Assembly: GCF_030486405.1 (NCBI RefSeq)
Contig: NZ_CP129613.1
Location: 5,704,001 to 5,768,000, forward strand
Length of the DNA: 64,000 nucleotides
DNA from: Mycolicibacterium sp. HK-90
GTDB taxonomy: Bacteria > Actinomycetota > Actinomycetes > Mycobacteriales > Mycobacteriaceae
Reading direction: 5' to 3'
Below are positions 8,530 to 17,843 of this stretch, in pieces. Within the stretch, counting starts at the first letter, position 1. Each line of letters starts with the position of its first letter. Made by a program: the position numbers and the translations under genes. Under the pieces are notes generated by a model. The model did no database searches. It had not been told where the DNA came from and saw only the letters and a program-made list of their open reading frames with translations.

Positions 8530-9671
8530 CATTCGACGACGAGACCGAGGCCTTTCGGGCCGAGGTCCGCGACTTCCTGGCGGCGAATCGGGATTCGTTC
8601 CCGACGAAGTCGTACGACACCCTTGAGGGCTTCGAGCAGCACCGCCGTTGGGACAAGGTGCTTTTCGATGCCGGGCTGTCGGTGATCGCCTGGCCCAAGG
8701 AATACGGCGGCCGCGACGCCACCCTGCTGCAGTGGGTGGTGTTCGAGGAGGAGTACTTCCAGGCCGGCGCTCCCGGCCGGGCCAGCGCCAACGGCACCGC
8801 GATGCTGGCGCCGACGCTGTTCGCGCACGGCACCGAAGAGCAGCTCCAGCGCGTGCTGCCGAAGATGGCCAGCGGCGAGGAGATCTGGGCGCAGGCCTGG
8901 TCCGAGCCCGAGTCGGGTAGCGACCTGGCCTCGCTGCGCTCGACAGCCACCAAGGTCGACGGCGGCTGGAAGCTCAACGGGCAGAAGATCTGGAGCTCGC
9001 GCGCACCGTTCGGTGAGCGCGGCTTCGGCCTGTTCCGCTCCGACCCGGAGGCGCAGCGCCACAAGGGCCTGACCTACTTCATGTTCGACCTCAAGGCTCC
9101 CGGGATCACCGTGCGGCCGATCGCCCAGCTCGGTGGCGATACCGGCTTCGGCGAAATCTTCCTCGACGACGTGTTCGTGCCCGACAACGACGTGATCGGC
9201 GCCGTCCACGAAGGCTGGCGCGCGGCGATGAGCACGTCGAGCAACGAGCGCGGCATGTCGCTGCGCAGCCCGGCCCGCTTCGTGGCGCCGGCCGAACGGT
9301 TGGTCGCGCAGTGGAAAACACTGGATGCGAATTCCGCTGCAATCTTCACCGACCGCGTCGCCGACGCCTGGATCAAGGCCCAGGCCTACCGTCTGCACAC
9401 CTTCGGCACCGTCACCCGACTGGCCAACGGCGGCGAACTGGGTGCCGAGTCTTCGGTGACCAAGGTGTTCTGGTCCGACCTCGACGTCGCCCTGCACCAG
9501 ACCGCTCTGGACATGCAGGGCCCGGACGCCGAGCTGGTGGACCACTGGACCGAAGGCCTGCTGTTCGCGTTGGGCGGCCCGATCTACGCCGGCACCAACG
9601 AGATCCAACGCAACATCATTGCGGAAAGACTGCTTGGCCTACCGCGCGAATCTGGAGGGAAGCCGAGATGA
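8520..9671 (+). CDS. fadE31: Acyl-CoA dehydrogenase FadE31
   Basis: A 383-residue acyl-CoA dehydrogenase starting inside fadD3 (10-base overlap). It has WAQAWSEPESGSDLASL near residue 125, then NGQKIWSSRAPFG, and the C-terminal YAGTNEIQRNIIAERLLGL. In M. tuberculosis FadE31 partners with the smaller FadE32 and FadE33 subunits to act on ring C/D CoA intermediates. The next two genes here are those smaller subunits, all overlapping, consistent with co-translated heteromers. Exact substrate is inferred from the pathway. Confidence 0.91.
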   Translation: MDLTFDDETEAFRAEVRDFLAANRDSFPTKSYDTLEGFEQHRRWDKVLFDAGLSVIAWPKEYGGRDATLLQWVVFEEEYFQAGAPGRASANGTAMLAPTLFAHGTEEQLQRVLPKMASGEEIWAQAWSEPESGSDLASLRSTATKVDGGWKLNGQKIWSSRAPFGERGFGLFRSDPEAQRHKGLTYFMFDLKAPGITVRPIAQLGGDTGFGEIFLDDVFVPDNDVIGAVHEGWRAAMSTSSNERGMSLRSPARFVAPAERLVAQWKTLDANSAAIFTDRVADAWIKAQAYRLHTFGTVTRLANGGELGAESSVTKVFWSDLDVALHQTALDMQGPDAELVDHWTEGLLFALGGPIYAGTNEIQRNIIAERLLGLPRESGGKPR

Positions 9672-10621
9672 ATTTCGAGATCGACGAACAGCAGCGGGAC
9701 TTCGCGGCCAGCATCGACGCCGCGCTGGGCGCCGCCGATGTCCCGGCCGCGGTGCGCGCCTGGGGCGAGGGTGACACCGGGCCGGGCCGCAAGGTGTGGG
9801 CTCAACTGACCGATCTCGGCGTGACCGCGCTGCTGGTGCCGGAGAAGTTCGACGGCATCGACGCCCATCCGGTCGACCTGGTGGTGGCCCTGGAACGGTT
9901 GGGTTACTGGGCAGTGCCCGGTCCGGTGACCGAATCGATCGCCGTCGCACCGATTCTGCTTGCGAACGACGAGCGTTCGGGAGCACTCGCCTCCGGTGAA
10001 CTGATCGCCACCGTCGCAATGCCCCCGCAAGTGCCGCGCGTCGTCAACGCCGATGTTGCGGGACTGACCCTGCTGGCCGCCGACGGCCAGGTCGGTGAAG
10101 CGACCGTGGGCGCCGCGCACGATTCCGTGGACCCCACCCGAAAGCTGTTCGACGTCAGCGCGTCCGGGGACACCCAGGCTGCAGACACCGCACGTGCCTA
10201 CGAGTTCGGCGTCCTGGCCACCGCCGCCCAGCTGGTCGGCGCCGGTCAGGCCATGCTCGACCAGTCCGTCGAATACGCCAAGCAGCGCACCCAGTTCGGC
10301 CGGATCATCGGCTCGTACCAGGCCATCAAGCACAAGCTGGCCGACGTGCACATTGCCGTCGAGTTGGCCCGCCCCTTGGTCTACGGCGCGGCACTGTCAT
10401 TGGCCGAGGGCGCACCCGAGACGGCCCGCGACATCAGCGCCGCCAAGGTGGCCGCCGCCGATGCCGCGCTGCTGGCCGCCCGCTCCGCGCTGCAGACCCA
10501 TGGCGCCATCGGGTTCACCCAGGAACACGACCTGTCCTTGTCACTGCTGCGCGTGCAGGCGTTGCGCAGTGCCTGGGGCGATCCCACCGCACACCGTCGT
10601 CGACTGCTGGAGGCCCTCTGA
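9668..10621 (+). CDS. fadE32: Acyl-CoA dehydrogenase subunit FadE32
   Basis: 317 residues from ATG 9668, which overlaps the fadE31 stop by ATGA. The frame is open further upstream, but that stretch lies inside fadE31. It is shorter than a full-length ACAD and has a diverged middle region, as expected of the FadE32/33 class. It retains YAKQRTQFGRIIGSYQAIKH and the helical C-terminal domain. It probably pairs with FadE31 as the second subunit of a heterotetramer. Confidence 0.9.
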   Translation: MNFEIDEQQRDFAASIDAALGAADVPAAVRAWGEGDTGPGRKVWAQLTDLGVTALLVPEKFDGIDAHPVDLVVALERLGYWAVPGPVTESIAVAPILLANDERSGALASGELIATVAMPPQVPRVVNADVAGLTLLAADGQVGEATVGAAHDSVDPTRKLFDVSASGDTQAADTARAYEFGVLATAAQLVGAGQAMLDQSVEYAKQRTQFGRIIGSYQAIKHKLADVHIAVELARPLVYGAALSLAEGAPETARDISAAKVAAADAALLAARSALQTHGAIGFTQEHDLSLSLLRVQALRSAWGDPTAHRRRLLEAL

Positions 10622-11556
10622 TGAGTGAAGAACGGCAACTACTGCGCGAGACCGTCGCCGCCCTCGTGGACAAACACGCCTCCCCCGAGGCCGTCCGCGC
10701 GGCGATGGAATCCGAGCGCGGCTACGACGAAAAGCTGTGGGGCCTGCTGTGCGAGCAGGTCGGTGCGGCTGCCCTCGTGGTCCCCGAGGAGCTCGGTGGC
10801 GCCGGGGGCGAACTCGCCGACGCCGCAGTGGTTCTCGAAGAGCTCGGCAAGGCCCTGGTGCCGACCCCGCTGCTGGGCACCACGCTCGCCGAGCTCGCGC
10901 TGCTGGCCGTCGACGCTCACGAACCGCTCGAGGGACTTGCCGAGGGCACGTCCATCGGTACCGTCGTCTTCGACTCCGACTACGTCATCAACGGGGACGT
11001 GGCCGATGTCGTCATCGCCGCCGACGGGGAGAACCTGACCCGCTGGACCACGTTCACCGCCACCCCCAAGACCACGATGGATCTCACCCGTCGGCTGTCC
11101 GCGGTGATCCCCGGCGACACCGTCGCCCTCGGCGCCGATCCCGGCCTGGCCGACACCGCGGCCCTGCTGATGGCCGCCGAGCAGATCGGTGCCGCCTCAC
11201 GCTGCCTCGACCTGACCGTTGCCTACACCAAGGACCGGGTGCAGTTCGGCCGCGCGATCGGCAGCTTCCAAGCGCTCAAGCACCGGATGGCCGACCTGTA
11301 CGTCAAGGTGTCCTCCGCTCGCGCTGTCGTCAACGATGCCATCACCGCCCCGTCACCCACGAATGCATCCCTGGCCCGCTACTTTGCCAGCGAGGCGTTG
11401 TCCGCGGTGACCGCTGAGGCCATCCAGCTGCACGGTGGCATCGCCATCACCTGGGAGAGCGACATCCAGCTGTACTTCAAGCGGGCGCACGGCAGTGCCC
11501 AGCTGCTCGGGCCCCCGCGGGAGCACCTGCGCCGGCTCGAAGCTCAGGTCTTCTAG
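10621..11556 (+). CDS. fadE33: Acyl-CoA dehydrogenase subunit FadE33
   Basis: A 311-residue short ACAD. Its ATG shares one base with the fadE32 stop (TGATG). It has YTKDRVQFGRAIGSFQALKH and a C-terminal QLHGGIAITWESDIQLYFKRA. Like FadE32 it has a diverged FAD/substrate region and probably works as one half of a heteromer. M. tuberculosis Rv3564 is the positional equivalent. Confidence 0.9.
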   Translation: MSEERQLLRETVAALVDKHASPEAVRAAMESERGYDEKLWGLLCEQVGAAALVVPEELGGAGGELADAAVVLEELGKALVPTPLLGTTLAELALLAVDAHEPLEGLAEGTSIGTVVFDSDYVINGDVADVVIAADGENLTRWTTFTATPKTTMDLTRRLSAVIPGDTVALGADPGLADTAALLMAAEQIGAASRCLDLTVAYTKDRVQFGRAIGSFQALKHRMADLYVKVSSARAVVNDAITAPSPTNASLARYFASEALSAVTAEAIQLHGGIAITWESDIQLYFKRAHGSAQLLGPPREHLRRLEAQVF

Positions 11557-11591
11557 GCGGCTCGGCCGCCGGGTGTTCTAACGTGGCTTTG

Positions 11592-12743
11592 ATGGACGTC
11601 GCACTCCGAGCCGGTATTCCGCCGTTCCATGTCATGGACGTGTGGCTGACGGCGGCCGAACGCCAACGCTCGCACGGCGACCTGGTCAACCTCTCGGCCG
11701 GGCAACCCAGCGCCGGGGCGCCGACGGCGGTGCGCGAGGCCGCCGTCGCTGCGCTGAACGAAGGCTCCCTCGGCTATACCGTCGCGCTCGGCCTTCCCGA
11801 GCTACGCGCCGAGATCGCCGCGTCGTACCGCAAATACGGCGTGGAGGTGGGCGTCGACGAAGTGGTCCTCACCACCGGATCCTCGGGCGGATTCCTGCTG
11901 ACCTTCCTGGCCTGCTTCGACGCCGGCGACCGCGTCGCGATCGCCAGCCCGGGCTATCCCTGTTACCGCAACATCCTCACCGCGCTGGGCTGCGAAGTGG
12001 TCGAGATCCCGTGTGGCCCCGAGACCCGGTTTCAGCCGACGGTGGCGATGCTCGACGCGCTCGATCCCCCGGTGGCCGGCGTGATCGTCGCCAGTCCGGC
12101 CAACCCGACCGGCACCGTCATTCCGCCCGAGGAATTGGCCGCGATCGCTCGCTGGTGCGACAGGACGGGCGTCCGGTTGATCAGCGACGAGGTCTATCAC
12201 GGCCTGGTCTACCCCGGCGCGCCCGAGACCAGCTGCGCGTGGGAGACCTCACGAAATGCCGTGGTGGTCAACAGCTTCTCGAAGTATTTCGCGATGACCG
12301 GCTGGCGGCTGGGCTGGCTGCTGGTGCCCACCGGGTTGCAGCGGGCGATCGACCGGCTCACCGGCAACTTCACCATCTGCCCGCCGGCCCTGGCCCAACA
12401 TGCCGCGGTCGCCGCGTTCACCCCGGAGGCACTGGCCGAGGCCGACGGGCTGCTGTCGCACTACGCCGACAACCGCGCGCTGCTGCTCGACGGCCTGCGC
12501 GGTATCGGCATCGACCGGCTGGCTCCGACCGACGGCGCCTTCTACGTGTACGCCGACGTCAGCGATCACACCGCCGACTCCCTGGCCTGGTGCTCAAAAT
12601 TGTTGGCCGACACCGGCGTCGCCATTGCTCCCGGCATCGACTTCGACACCGTGCGCGGCGGCTCCTATGTCCGGCTGTCCTTCGCCGGGCCGACCAGTGA
12701 CATCGAAGAGGCGTTGCGCCGCATCGGTAACTGGCTGGAGTAG
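11592..12743 (+). CDS. aspB: PLP-dependent class I/II aminotransferase AspB
   Basis: About 383 residues from ATG 11592 (MDVALRAG); a GTG at 11583 is also in frame and neither has a clear ribosome site. The PLP lysine is in NSFSKYFAMTGWRLGW, with SPANPTGT upstream and a C-terminal YVRLSFAG region. It matches M. tuberculosis Rv3565 in length and position at the end of the fadD3-fadE31-33 operon. The amino acid substrate is not known; the name aspB is historical. The gap after fadE33 is about 35 bases. Confidence 0.87.
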   Translation: MDVALRAGIPPFHVMDVWLTAAERQRSHGDLVNLSAGQPSAGAPTAVREAAVAALNEGSLGYTVALGLPELRAEIAASYRKYGVEVGVDEVVLTTGSSGGFLLTFLACFDAGDRVAIASPGYPCYRNILTALGCEVVEIPCGPETRFQPTVAMLDALDPPVAGVIVASPANPTGTVIPPEELAAIARWCDRTGVRLISDEVYHGLVYPGAPETSCAWETSRNAVVVNSFSKYFAMTGWRLGWLLVPTGLQRAIDRLTGNFTICPPALAQHAAVAAFTPEALAEADGLLSHYADNRALLLDGLRGIGIDRLAPTDGAFYVYADVSDHTADSLAWCSKLLADTGVAIAPGIDFDTVRGGSYVRLSFAGPTSDIEEALRRIGNWLE

Positions 12744-12799
12744 ATCGGCTCTGCGGCCACGGCGTTGCCCACTCGAACTTTTAGGCCCTGCGCGCAGAG

Positions 12800-14731
12800 T
12801 CAGCGGCTCGGACGCTGTGAGGCGTACCAATCCAGCAGGTCCGGGTTGTCGACGGCGCTGCGCTCGACCACCTTGGCCGCATCGGCCCCCTGGAACAGCT
12901 TCTTGATCGGGACTTCGAGCTTCTTGCCGGTGCGGGTGTGGGGAATGCCCGGGGCGACGACGATGTCGTCGGGCACGTGCCGCGGGGATACCTCGGTGCG
13001 GATGGTCTGAATGATCTTGTCCCGCACCGCGTCGGTGAGCTCGACCCCCTCGGCCGGCACCACGAACAATGGCATCCAATACCCACCGTCGGGCTGTTCG
13101 GCCCCGATCACCAGCGCTTCGGCGATCTCGGGCAACCGCTCGACGGCCTGATAGATGTCGGCGCTGCCCATCCGGATGCCGTTGCGGTTCAACGTGGAAT
13201 CCGACCGCCCGTGCACGACGATGCTGTCGTGGTCGGTGATGGTGATCCAGTCGCCGTGACGCCACACGCCGGGGAACATCTCGAAATACGCGTCGCGATA
13301 GCGGGAGCCGTCGGCGTCGTTCCAGAACCCGATCGGCATCGAGGGCAGCGGCTTGGTGATCACCAGCTCGCCCACCTCTCCCCGCACGGGGTTGCCCGAC
13401 TCGTCCCAGGCGTCCACGGCCGCCCCGAGGTAGCGGGTCGACAGCTCGCCCGGCCATACCGGGACGGTCGGCGCACCGCCGATGAACGCCGACACCACAT
13501 CGGTGCCACCGCTGAGGGAGGAGACCTGAACCCGTTCGCCGACGTTGTCGCGCAACCACAGCGCCGACGACGGCGGCAGTGACGAACCGGTGATGCCCAC
13601 GGTTTTCAGCGCCGACAGGTCGTGGTCTTCGCGGGGAACCGCGCCGGCCTTGGCGCAGGCCAGCACGTAGCCGGGGCTGGTACCGAGCACCGTCGCCCCA
13701 ACGGTGGCGGCGATGTGCCAGAGCGCGTCGGCCCTCGGATAGGTCGGGCTGCCCTCGTAGCAGACGATGGTGGCGCCCACCAGCAACCCGGCGACCTGGA
13801 AGTTCCACATCATCCAGCTCGGGCTGGTGTACCAGAAGAACGTGTCGTCCTTGCCGATATCGGACTGCAGGGCAACCGCTTTGAGATGTTCGAGTAGCAC
13901 ACCACCGTGGCCGTGCATGATGCCCTTGGGTAGACCCGTGGTGCCCGATGAATACAGAACCCACAGCGGATGATCGAAATCGACCGCGGTCGTGGTCAAT
14001 TCGGCCCTGCCGGCGGTCGCGGAGTCCCAGTCCAGCCAGTCCTCTCGGGCCGCACCCAGCCGTGACACCAGCACCGAGGCCTTCAGCGTGGGCAGGCCGT
14101 CGCGCACCGCGGCGATGTCGGTGCTCTTGTCGTGGGACTTGCCTCCGAACCAGTAGCCGTCGGCGGTCACCAGCACCGTCGGCTCCAACTGGCCCAGCCG
14201 GTCCAGGGCCGCCTTGGCGGTGTAGTCCTGCCCGCAGGCGCTCCAGATCGCCCCGATGCTCGCGGTGGCCAGGAACGCGATGATGGCCTCGGCGATGTTG
14301 GGCAGATAACCGACTACCCGATCTCCGGGCTGCACGCCGAGCGATTTCAGGGTGTGTGCGAAAGCCGCGGTACGGCGCAGCAATTCGGCCCAGGACAGCT
14401 CGGTGACCGCGCCGCCCTCGGCCACGGTGAGGATGGCGGGCCGGTCGGTACGAGCTTGACGGGCGATCTGGTCGACGTAGTTCAGCCGGGCTCCGGCGAA
14501 CCACCGGGCGCCTGGCATCACGTCGCCGGACAATACTTCGTCCGGCCGCTCGCCGAGCTCGAAGTAATCCCACAGCGCGCCCCAGAAGGCCGCCGGATCA
14601 TCGACGGACCACTGCCACAGACTCTGATAGTCCGGTGCGCTGATACCGGTGCGCGACTCGACGAACCGCGCGAAATCGGTGACCCGGGCCGCCTCGACAC
14701 CCTCGGGCGTCGGTTCCCATTGCGTGCTCAT
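12800..14731 (-). CDS. aacS: Acetoacetyl-CoA synthetase
   Basis: A 643-residue acyl-CoA synthetase starting MSTQWEPTPEG. The P-loop is VLYSSGTTGLPKGIMHGHG. The FWYTSPSWMMWNFQ segment, typical of acetoacetyl-CoA synthetases, follows, and the C-terminal lysine motif is HTRTGKKLEVPIKKL. It would convert acetoacetate plus ATP and CoA to acetoacetyl-CoA. It is the last gene of a three-gene operon with a 3-hydroxybutyrate dehydrogenase and an MHS transporter, so uptake, oxidation and activation of a ketone body are encoded together. The start overlaps the dehydrogenase stop (ATGA). Confidence 0.88.
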   Translation of the reverse strand: MSTQWEPTPEGVEAARVTDFARFVESRTGISAPDYQSLWQWSVDDPAAFWGALWDYFELGERPDEVLSGDVMPGARWFAGARLNYVDQIARQARTDRPAILTVAEGGAVTELSWAELLRRTAAFAHTLKSLGVQPGDRVVGYLPNIAEAIIAFLATASIGAIWSACGQDYTAKAALDRLGQLEPTVLVTADGYWFGGKSHDKSTDIAAVRDGLPTLKASVLVSRLGAAREDWLDWDSATAGRAELTTTAVDFDHPLWVLYSSGTTGLPKGIMHGHGGVLLEHLKAVALQSDIGKDDTFFWYTSPSWMMWNFQVAGLLVGATIVCYEGSPTYPRADALWHIAATVGATVLGTSPGYVLACAKAGAVPREDHDLSALKTVGITGSSLPPSSALWLRDNVGERVQVSSLSGGTDVVSAFIGGAPTVPVWPGELSTRYLGAAVDAWDESGNPVRGEVGELVITKPLPSMPIGFWNDADGSRYRDAYFEMFPGVWRHGDWITITDHDSIVVHGRSDSTLNRNGIRMGSADIYQAVERLPEIAEALVIGAEQPDGGYWMPLFVVPAEGVELTDAVRDKIIQTIRTEVSPRHVPDDIVVAPGIPHTRTGKKLEVPIKKLFQGADAAKVVERSAVDNPDLLDWYASQRPSR

Positions 14732-15474
14732 CGTGCGCTCCATCCACCATCCATCGTGTACGACGCCCCGGTCACCATCCGGGCGTTCGGTGATGCCAGC
14801 CAAGCTACCAACGCACCAACCTCTTCGGGTTCGACCAGGTGCTTGACCGCACTTTCCTTGAGTAGCACCTCGGCCAGTACGTCGGCCTCCGGAATGCCGT
14901 GGATGCGGGCCTGATCGGCGATCTGCTCGGTCACCAGCGGGGTGCGTACGTACCCGGGGTTGACGCAGTTGCTGGTCACCCCGTGCGGGCCGCCCTCCAG
15001 TGCGGTCACCTTCGACAAGCCTTCCAGCGCATGCTTGGCGGTGACGTAACCGGATTTGAACTCCGAGGCGCGCAGCCCGTGGACCGATGAGATGTTGACG
15101 ACGCGGCCGAACCCCTGGGCATACATGTGTGGCAGGGCCGCGCGGATCAACAGGAACGGCGCCTCGACCATCAACGCCATGAGCATCCGGAACCGTTCGG
15201 GCGGAAACTCCTCGATCGGGTGGATGCTCTGCACCCCGGCGTTGTTCACCAGGATGTCGCACTCCAGCTTCAGCGTCTCCAGCGCGGCCACGTCGAGAAG
15301 GTCCACCTCCCAAGGCTTTCCCCCGATCTCGGCGGCCACGGAGGCCGCGGCGGGTCCGTTGATGTCGGCGACCGTGACCACCGCCCCACGGGAAGCGAGC
15401 TCGCGGGCGCACGCCGCACCGATGCCGCTGGCAGCACCGGTGACCAGTGCGGTGCGGCCGGTCAAGTCCGTCAT
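14728..15474 (-). CDS. bdhA: 3-hydroxybutyrate dehydrogenase (SDR)
   Basis: A 248-residue classical SDR with TGAASGIG near the N-terminus, NNAG, a catalytic YVTAK and a C-terminal TMDGGWSAR. The FKSGYVTAKHALEGL and SNCVNPGYVRTPLV segments are typical of 3-hydroxybutyrate dehydrogenases, which oxidise 3-hydroxybutyrate to acetoacetate with NAD. The neighbouring acetoacetyl-CoA synthetase consumes that product. It overlaps the transporter stop at its start and aacS at its end. Confidence 0.87.
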   Translation of the reverse strand: MTDLTGRTALVTGAASGIGAACARELASRGAVVTVADINGPAAASVAAEIGGKPWEVDLLDVAALETLKLECDILVNNAGVQSIHPIEEFPPERFRMLMALMVEAPFLLIRAALPHMYAQGFGRVVNISSVHGLRASEFKSGYVTAKHALEGLSKVTALEGGPHGVTSNCVNPGYVRTPLVTEQIADQARIHGIPEADVLAEVLLKESAVKHLVEPEEVGALVAWLASPNARMVTGASYTMDGGWSAR

Positions 15475-16799
15475 GCCGTGGCCCGCTGGAGGTCGGCGGC
15501 GTCGATCTCGGCCAGGTCCACACCCTTGGTCTCCCGGGTGAAGGCCAGCGCGATCAGCGTCACCAGCGCGGCCAACGCGAGGTACACCGCGATCGGCACC
15601 GACGATGCGTAGGTTTTCAGCAACCACACCGCGATGATCGGGGCCATCGATCCGGCGGCGATCGACGTGACCTGATAGCCAAGGGAGACACCGGAATAGC
15701 GCATCCGGGTGGGGAACATCTCCGACATCAGCGCGGGCTGCGGCGCGTACATCAGGGCATGGATCACCAGGCCCAGCGTGATCGCCGCGATCACCGGCAG
15801 GTACCGACCGCTGTCCATCATCGGATAGGCGAAGAAGCCCCAGCAGGCCGCGCCGACGGCGCCGACGAAGTACACCGGGCGACGGCCGTAACGGTCCGAC
15901 AGCGCCCCGACAATCGGGATGGCCACCAGATGCACGGTGTGCGCGACGAGCAGCCACCACAGGATGTCGCTGGTGTCGGAGTGCACATGTTCCTTGAGAT
16001 AGGTGATCGAGAACGTGACCACCAGGTAGTACATGATGTTCTCGCCGAACCGTAGGCCCATCGCGGTGAACACCCCGCGCGGATAGCGCTTGAGCACCTC
16101 GATCGCGCTGAACGAGCTGGCCTTGATCTGCTCGGCTTCCTGTTGGGCCGCAACGAAGATCGGGGCATCGGTCACCTTGGTGCGGATGTAGTAACCGATC
16201 AGCACCACGACCGCCGACAGCCAGAACGCCACGCGCCAACCCCAGGACAGGAATGCATCGGCACTCAGCAGCCCGTTGAGGAGCAGCAGCACCACGGTGG
16301 CGAGCATGTTGCCCACCGGCACGCCGGCCTGCGGCCAGCTGGCCCAGAACCCGCGCGACCGGTTCGGGCTGTGCTCGGCCACCAGCAGCACCGCGCCGCC
16401 CCACTCCCCGCCGACGGCGAAGCCCTGTAGGAATCGCAGGATCACCAGGAGGATGGGAGCCAGGTAACCGATCTGCGCGTAGGTCGGCAGGCAGCCCATC
16501 AGGAACGTGGCCAGGCCGACGAGTATCAGGCTGAACTGAAGCAGCTTCTTGCGGCCGAACTTGTCGCCGTAGTGGCCGAACACGATGCCGCCGAGGGGGC
16601 GGGCCAGGAATCCGATGGCGTAGGTACCGAAGGCGGCCATGATGGCGTCGAGCTCGTTACCGCCCTGCGGGAAGAACAGTTTGTTGAACACCAGCGTGGC
16701 GGCGGTTCCGTAGAGGAAGAACTCGTACCACTCGACCACCGTGCCTGCCATCGAGGCGGCGACGACGCGGCGCAGGCCGGTCGCATTGGGCGCGCTCAT
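15471..16799 (-). CDS. MHS-family MFS transporter
   Basis: A 442-residue membrane protein with about 12 hydrophobic segments. It opens with MSAPNATGLRRVVAASMAGT and WYEFFLYG, the usual MHS start, and has the loop signature GHYGDKFGRKK between TM2 and TM3. AAGGAG lies about 7 bases before the ATG. MHS carriers are proton symporters for carboxylates, and the operon points to 3-hydroxybutyrate or acetoacetate as substrate (inference). It is divergent from a LysR gene. Confidence 0.85.
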   Translation of the reverse strand: MSAPNATGLRRVVAASMAGTVVEWYEFFLYGTAATLVFNKLFFPQGGNELDAIMAAFGTYAIGFLARPLGGIVFGHYGDKFGRKKLLQFSLILVGLATFLMGCLPTYAQIGYLAPILLVILRFLQGFAVGGEWGGAVLLVAEHSPNRSRGFWASWPQAGVPVGNMLATVVLLLLNGLLSADAFLSWGWRVAFWLSAVVVLIGYYIRTKVTDAPIFVAAQQEAEQIKASSFSAIEVLKRYPRGVFTAMGLRFGENIMYYLVVTFSITYLKEHVHSDTSDILWWLLVAHTVHLVAIPIVGALSDRYGRRPVYFVGAVGAACWGFFAYPMMDSGRYLPVIAAITLGLVIHALMYAPQPALMSEMFPTRMRYSGVSLGYQVTSIAAGSMAPIIAVWLLKTYASSVPIAVYLALAALVTLIALAFTRETKGVDLAEIDAADLQRATA

Positions 16800-16899
16800 C
16801 CGCGGCTCTCCTTCTGGGTTCGATATGACCTGGACCACAATCCCCCGTGAGTATTCATGCACGTTGAACCGGCCGCAATGGGTAAATCCGCACGAACAG

Positions 16900-16915
16900 T
16901 CTGCAAAAATGCAGA
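16900..16915. promoter_or_regulatory. Palindromic probable LysR operator
   Basis: TCTGCAAAAATGCAGA has 6-base arms around AAAA. It lies in the divergent space between the ketone-body operon (start 16799) and the LysR gene, just before the most likely LysR start codon at 16917. LysR-type regulators commonly bind such dyads beside their own promoter. No binding is proven. Confidence 0.5.
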
Positions 16916-16916
16916 A

Positions 16917-17828
16917 ATGGACGGTGTGCAACGACCTGGTCGGCCCAGCGCGGACGATCTACTCGTTCTGTTGGCCGTCGGCCGGTCCGGCCGCTACACC
17001 GCTGCGGCGAACGAACTCGGGATCAACCACACCACGATCTCGCGTCGCATCGCCGCGCTCGAGCAGGCCATCGGGGGGCGGGTGCTGACCCGGGCGGGCG
17101 GAGGCTGGGAACTCACCGATCTCGGGCGCGAGGCACTTGCGGCCGCCGAGGCCGTCGAGTCGGCGGTCTCGACCCTGGGCACCACCGGCGCCCGGCAACT
17201 CGCGGGCGTGGTCCGGATCTCGGCGACCGACGGTTTCAGCGCGTACATCGCCGCGCCGGCAGCCGCCCAGGCGCAGCGTCGTCACCCGCGCCTGACGGTG
17301 GAGATCGTGACCGCCACCCGGCGCGCCTCCCAACAACGGTCGAGCCTGGATCTGGAGATCGTCGTCGGCACACCCCAGGTGCGACGGGCCGAGGCGATCC
17401 GGCTGGGTGACTACTGTCTGGGCCTCTATGGCGCGCGGGACTACCTCGCCGAGCACGGCACCCCGGCCGACGTCGCGGACCTGGCGCGCTTCCCGCTGGT
17501 CTACTTCATCGATTCGATGCTGCAGGTCGACGACCTCGACATGGCCACCAGTTTTGCGCCGGCCATGCGTGAATCGGTGACCTCGACCAACGTGTTCGTC
17601 CATGTCGAGGCCACCCGGGCCGCGGCCGGCCTGGGCCTGCTGCCGTGTTTCATGGCCGACCGGCACGATGATCTGGTGCGGGTCCTGCCCGCAGAGCTGA
17701 CGGTCCGGTTGAGCTACTGGCTGGTGGCCAGGGCCGAGACGCTGCGCCGCCCGGTGGTGGCCGAGGTGGTGGAGGCGATCCACGACCAGATGGCTGACCA
17801 ATACGAGGTGCTGCTCGGCATTCGCTGA
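16917..17828 (+). CDS. LysR-family transcriptional regulator
   Basis: About 303 residues from ATG 16917. ATG 16857 and 16878 are in frame, but they would put the palindrome at 16900-16915 inside the gene, and the helix-turn-helix starts soon after 16917 (DLLVLLAVGRSGRYTAAANELGIN and TTISRRIAALE). The C-terminal part is the periplasmic-binding-like effector domain. With the 16917 start there is no ribosome site, suggesting a leaderless mRNA. It probably controls the divergent transporter-bdhA-aacS operon, with the effector being an operon metabolite. Confidence 0.8.
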   Translation: MDGVQRPGRPSADDLLVLLAVGRSGRYTAAANELGINHTTISRRIAALEQAIGGRVLTRAGGGWELTDLGREALAAAEAVESAVSTLGTTGARQLAGVVRISATDGFSAYIAAPAAAQAQRRHPRLTVEIVTATRRASQQRSSLDLEIVVGTPQVRRAEAIRLGDYCLGLYGARDYLAEHGTPADVADLARFPLVYFIDSMLQVDDLDMATSFAPAMRESVTSTNVFVHVEATRAAAGLGLLPCFMADRHDDLVRVLPAELTVRLSYWLVARAETLRRPVVAEVVEAIHDQMADQYEVLLGIR

Positions 17829-17843
17829 TGCACAGTAGCGGGT

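Noticed and set aside
8088..9608. 506-codon minus-strand frame
   Set aside because: Antisense to fadD3 and fadE31; His/Arg/Gln-rich composition with no domain.
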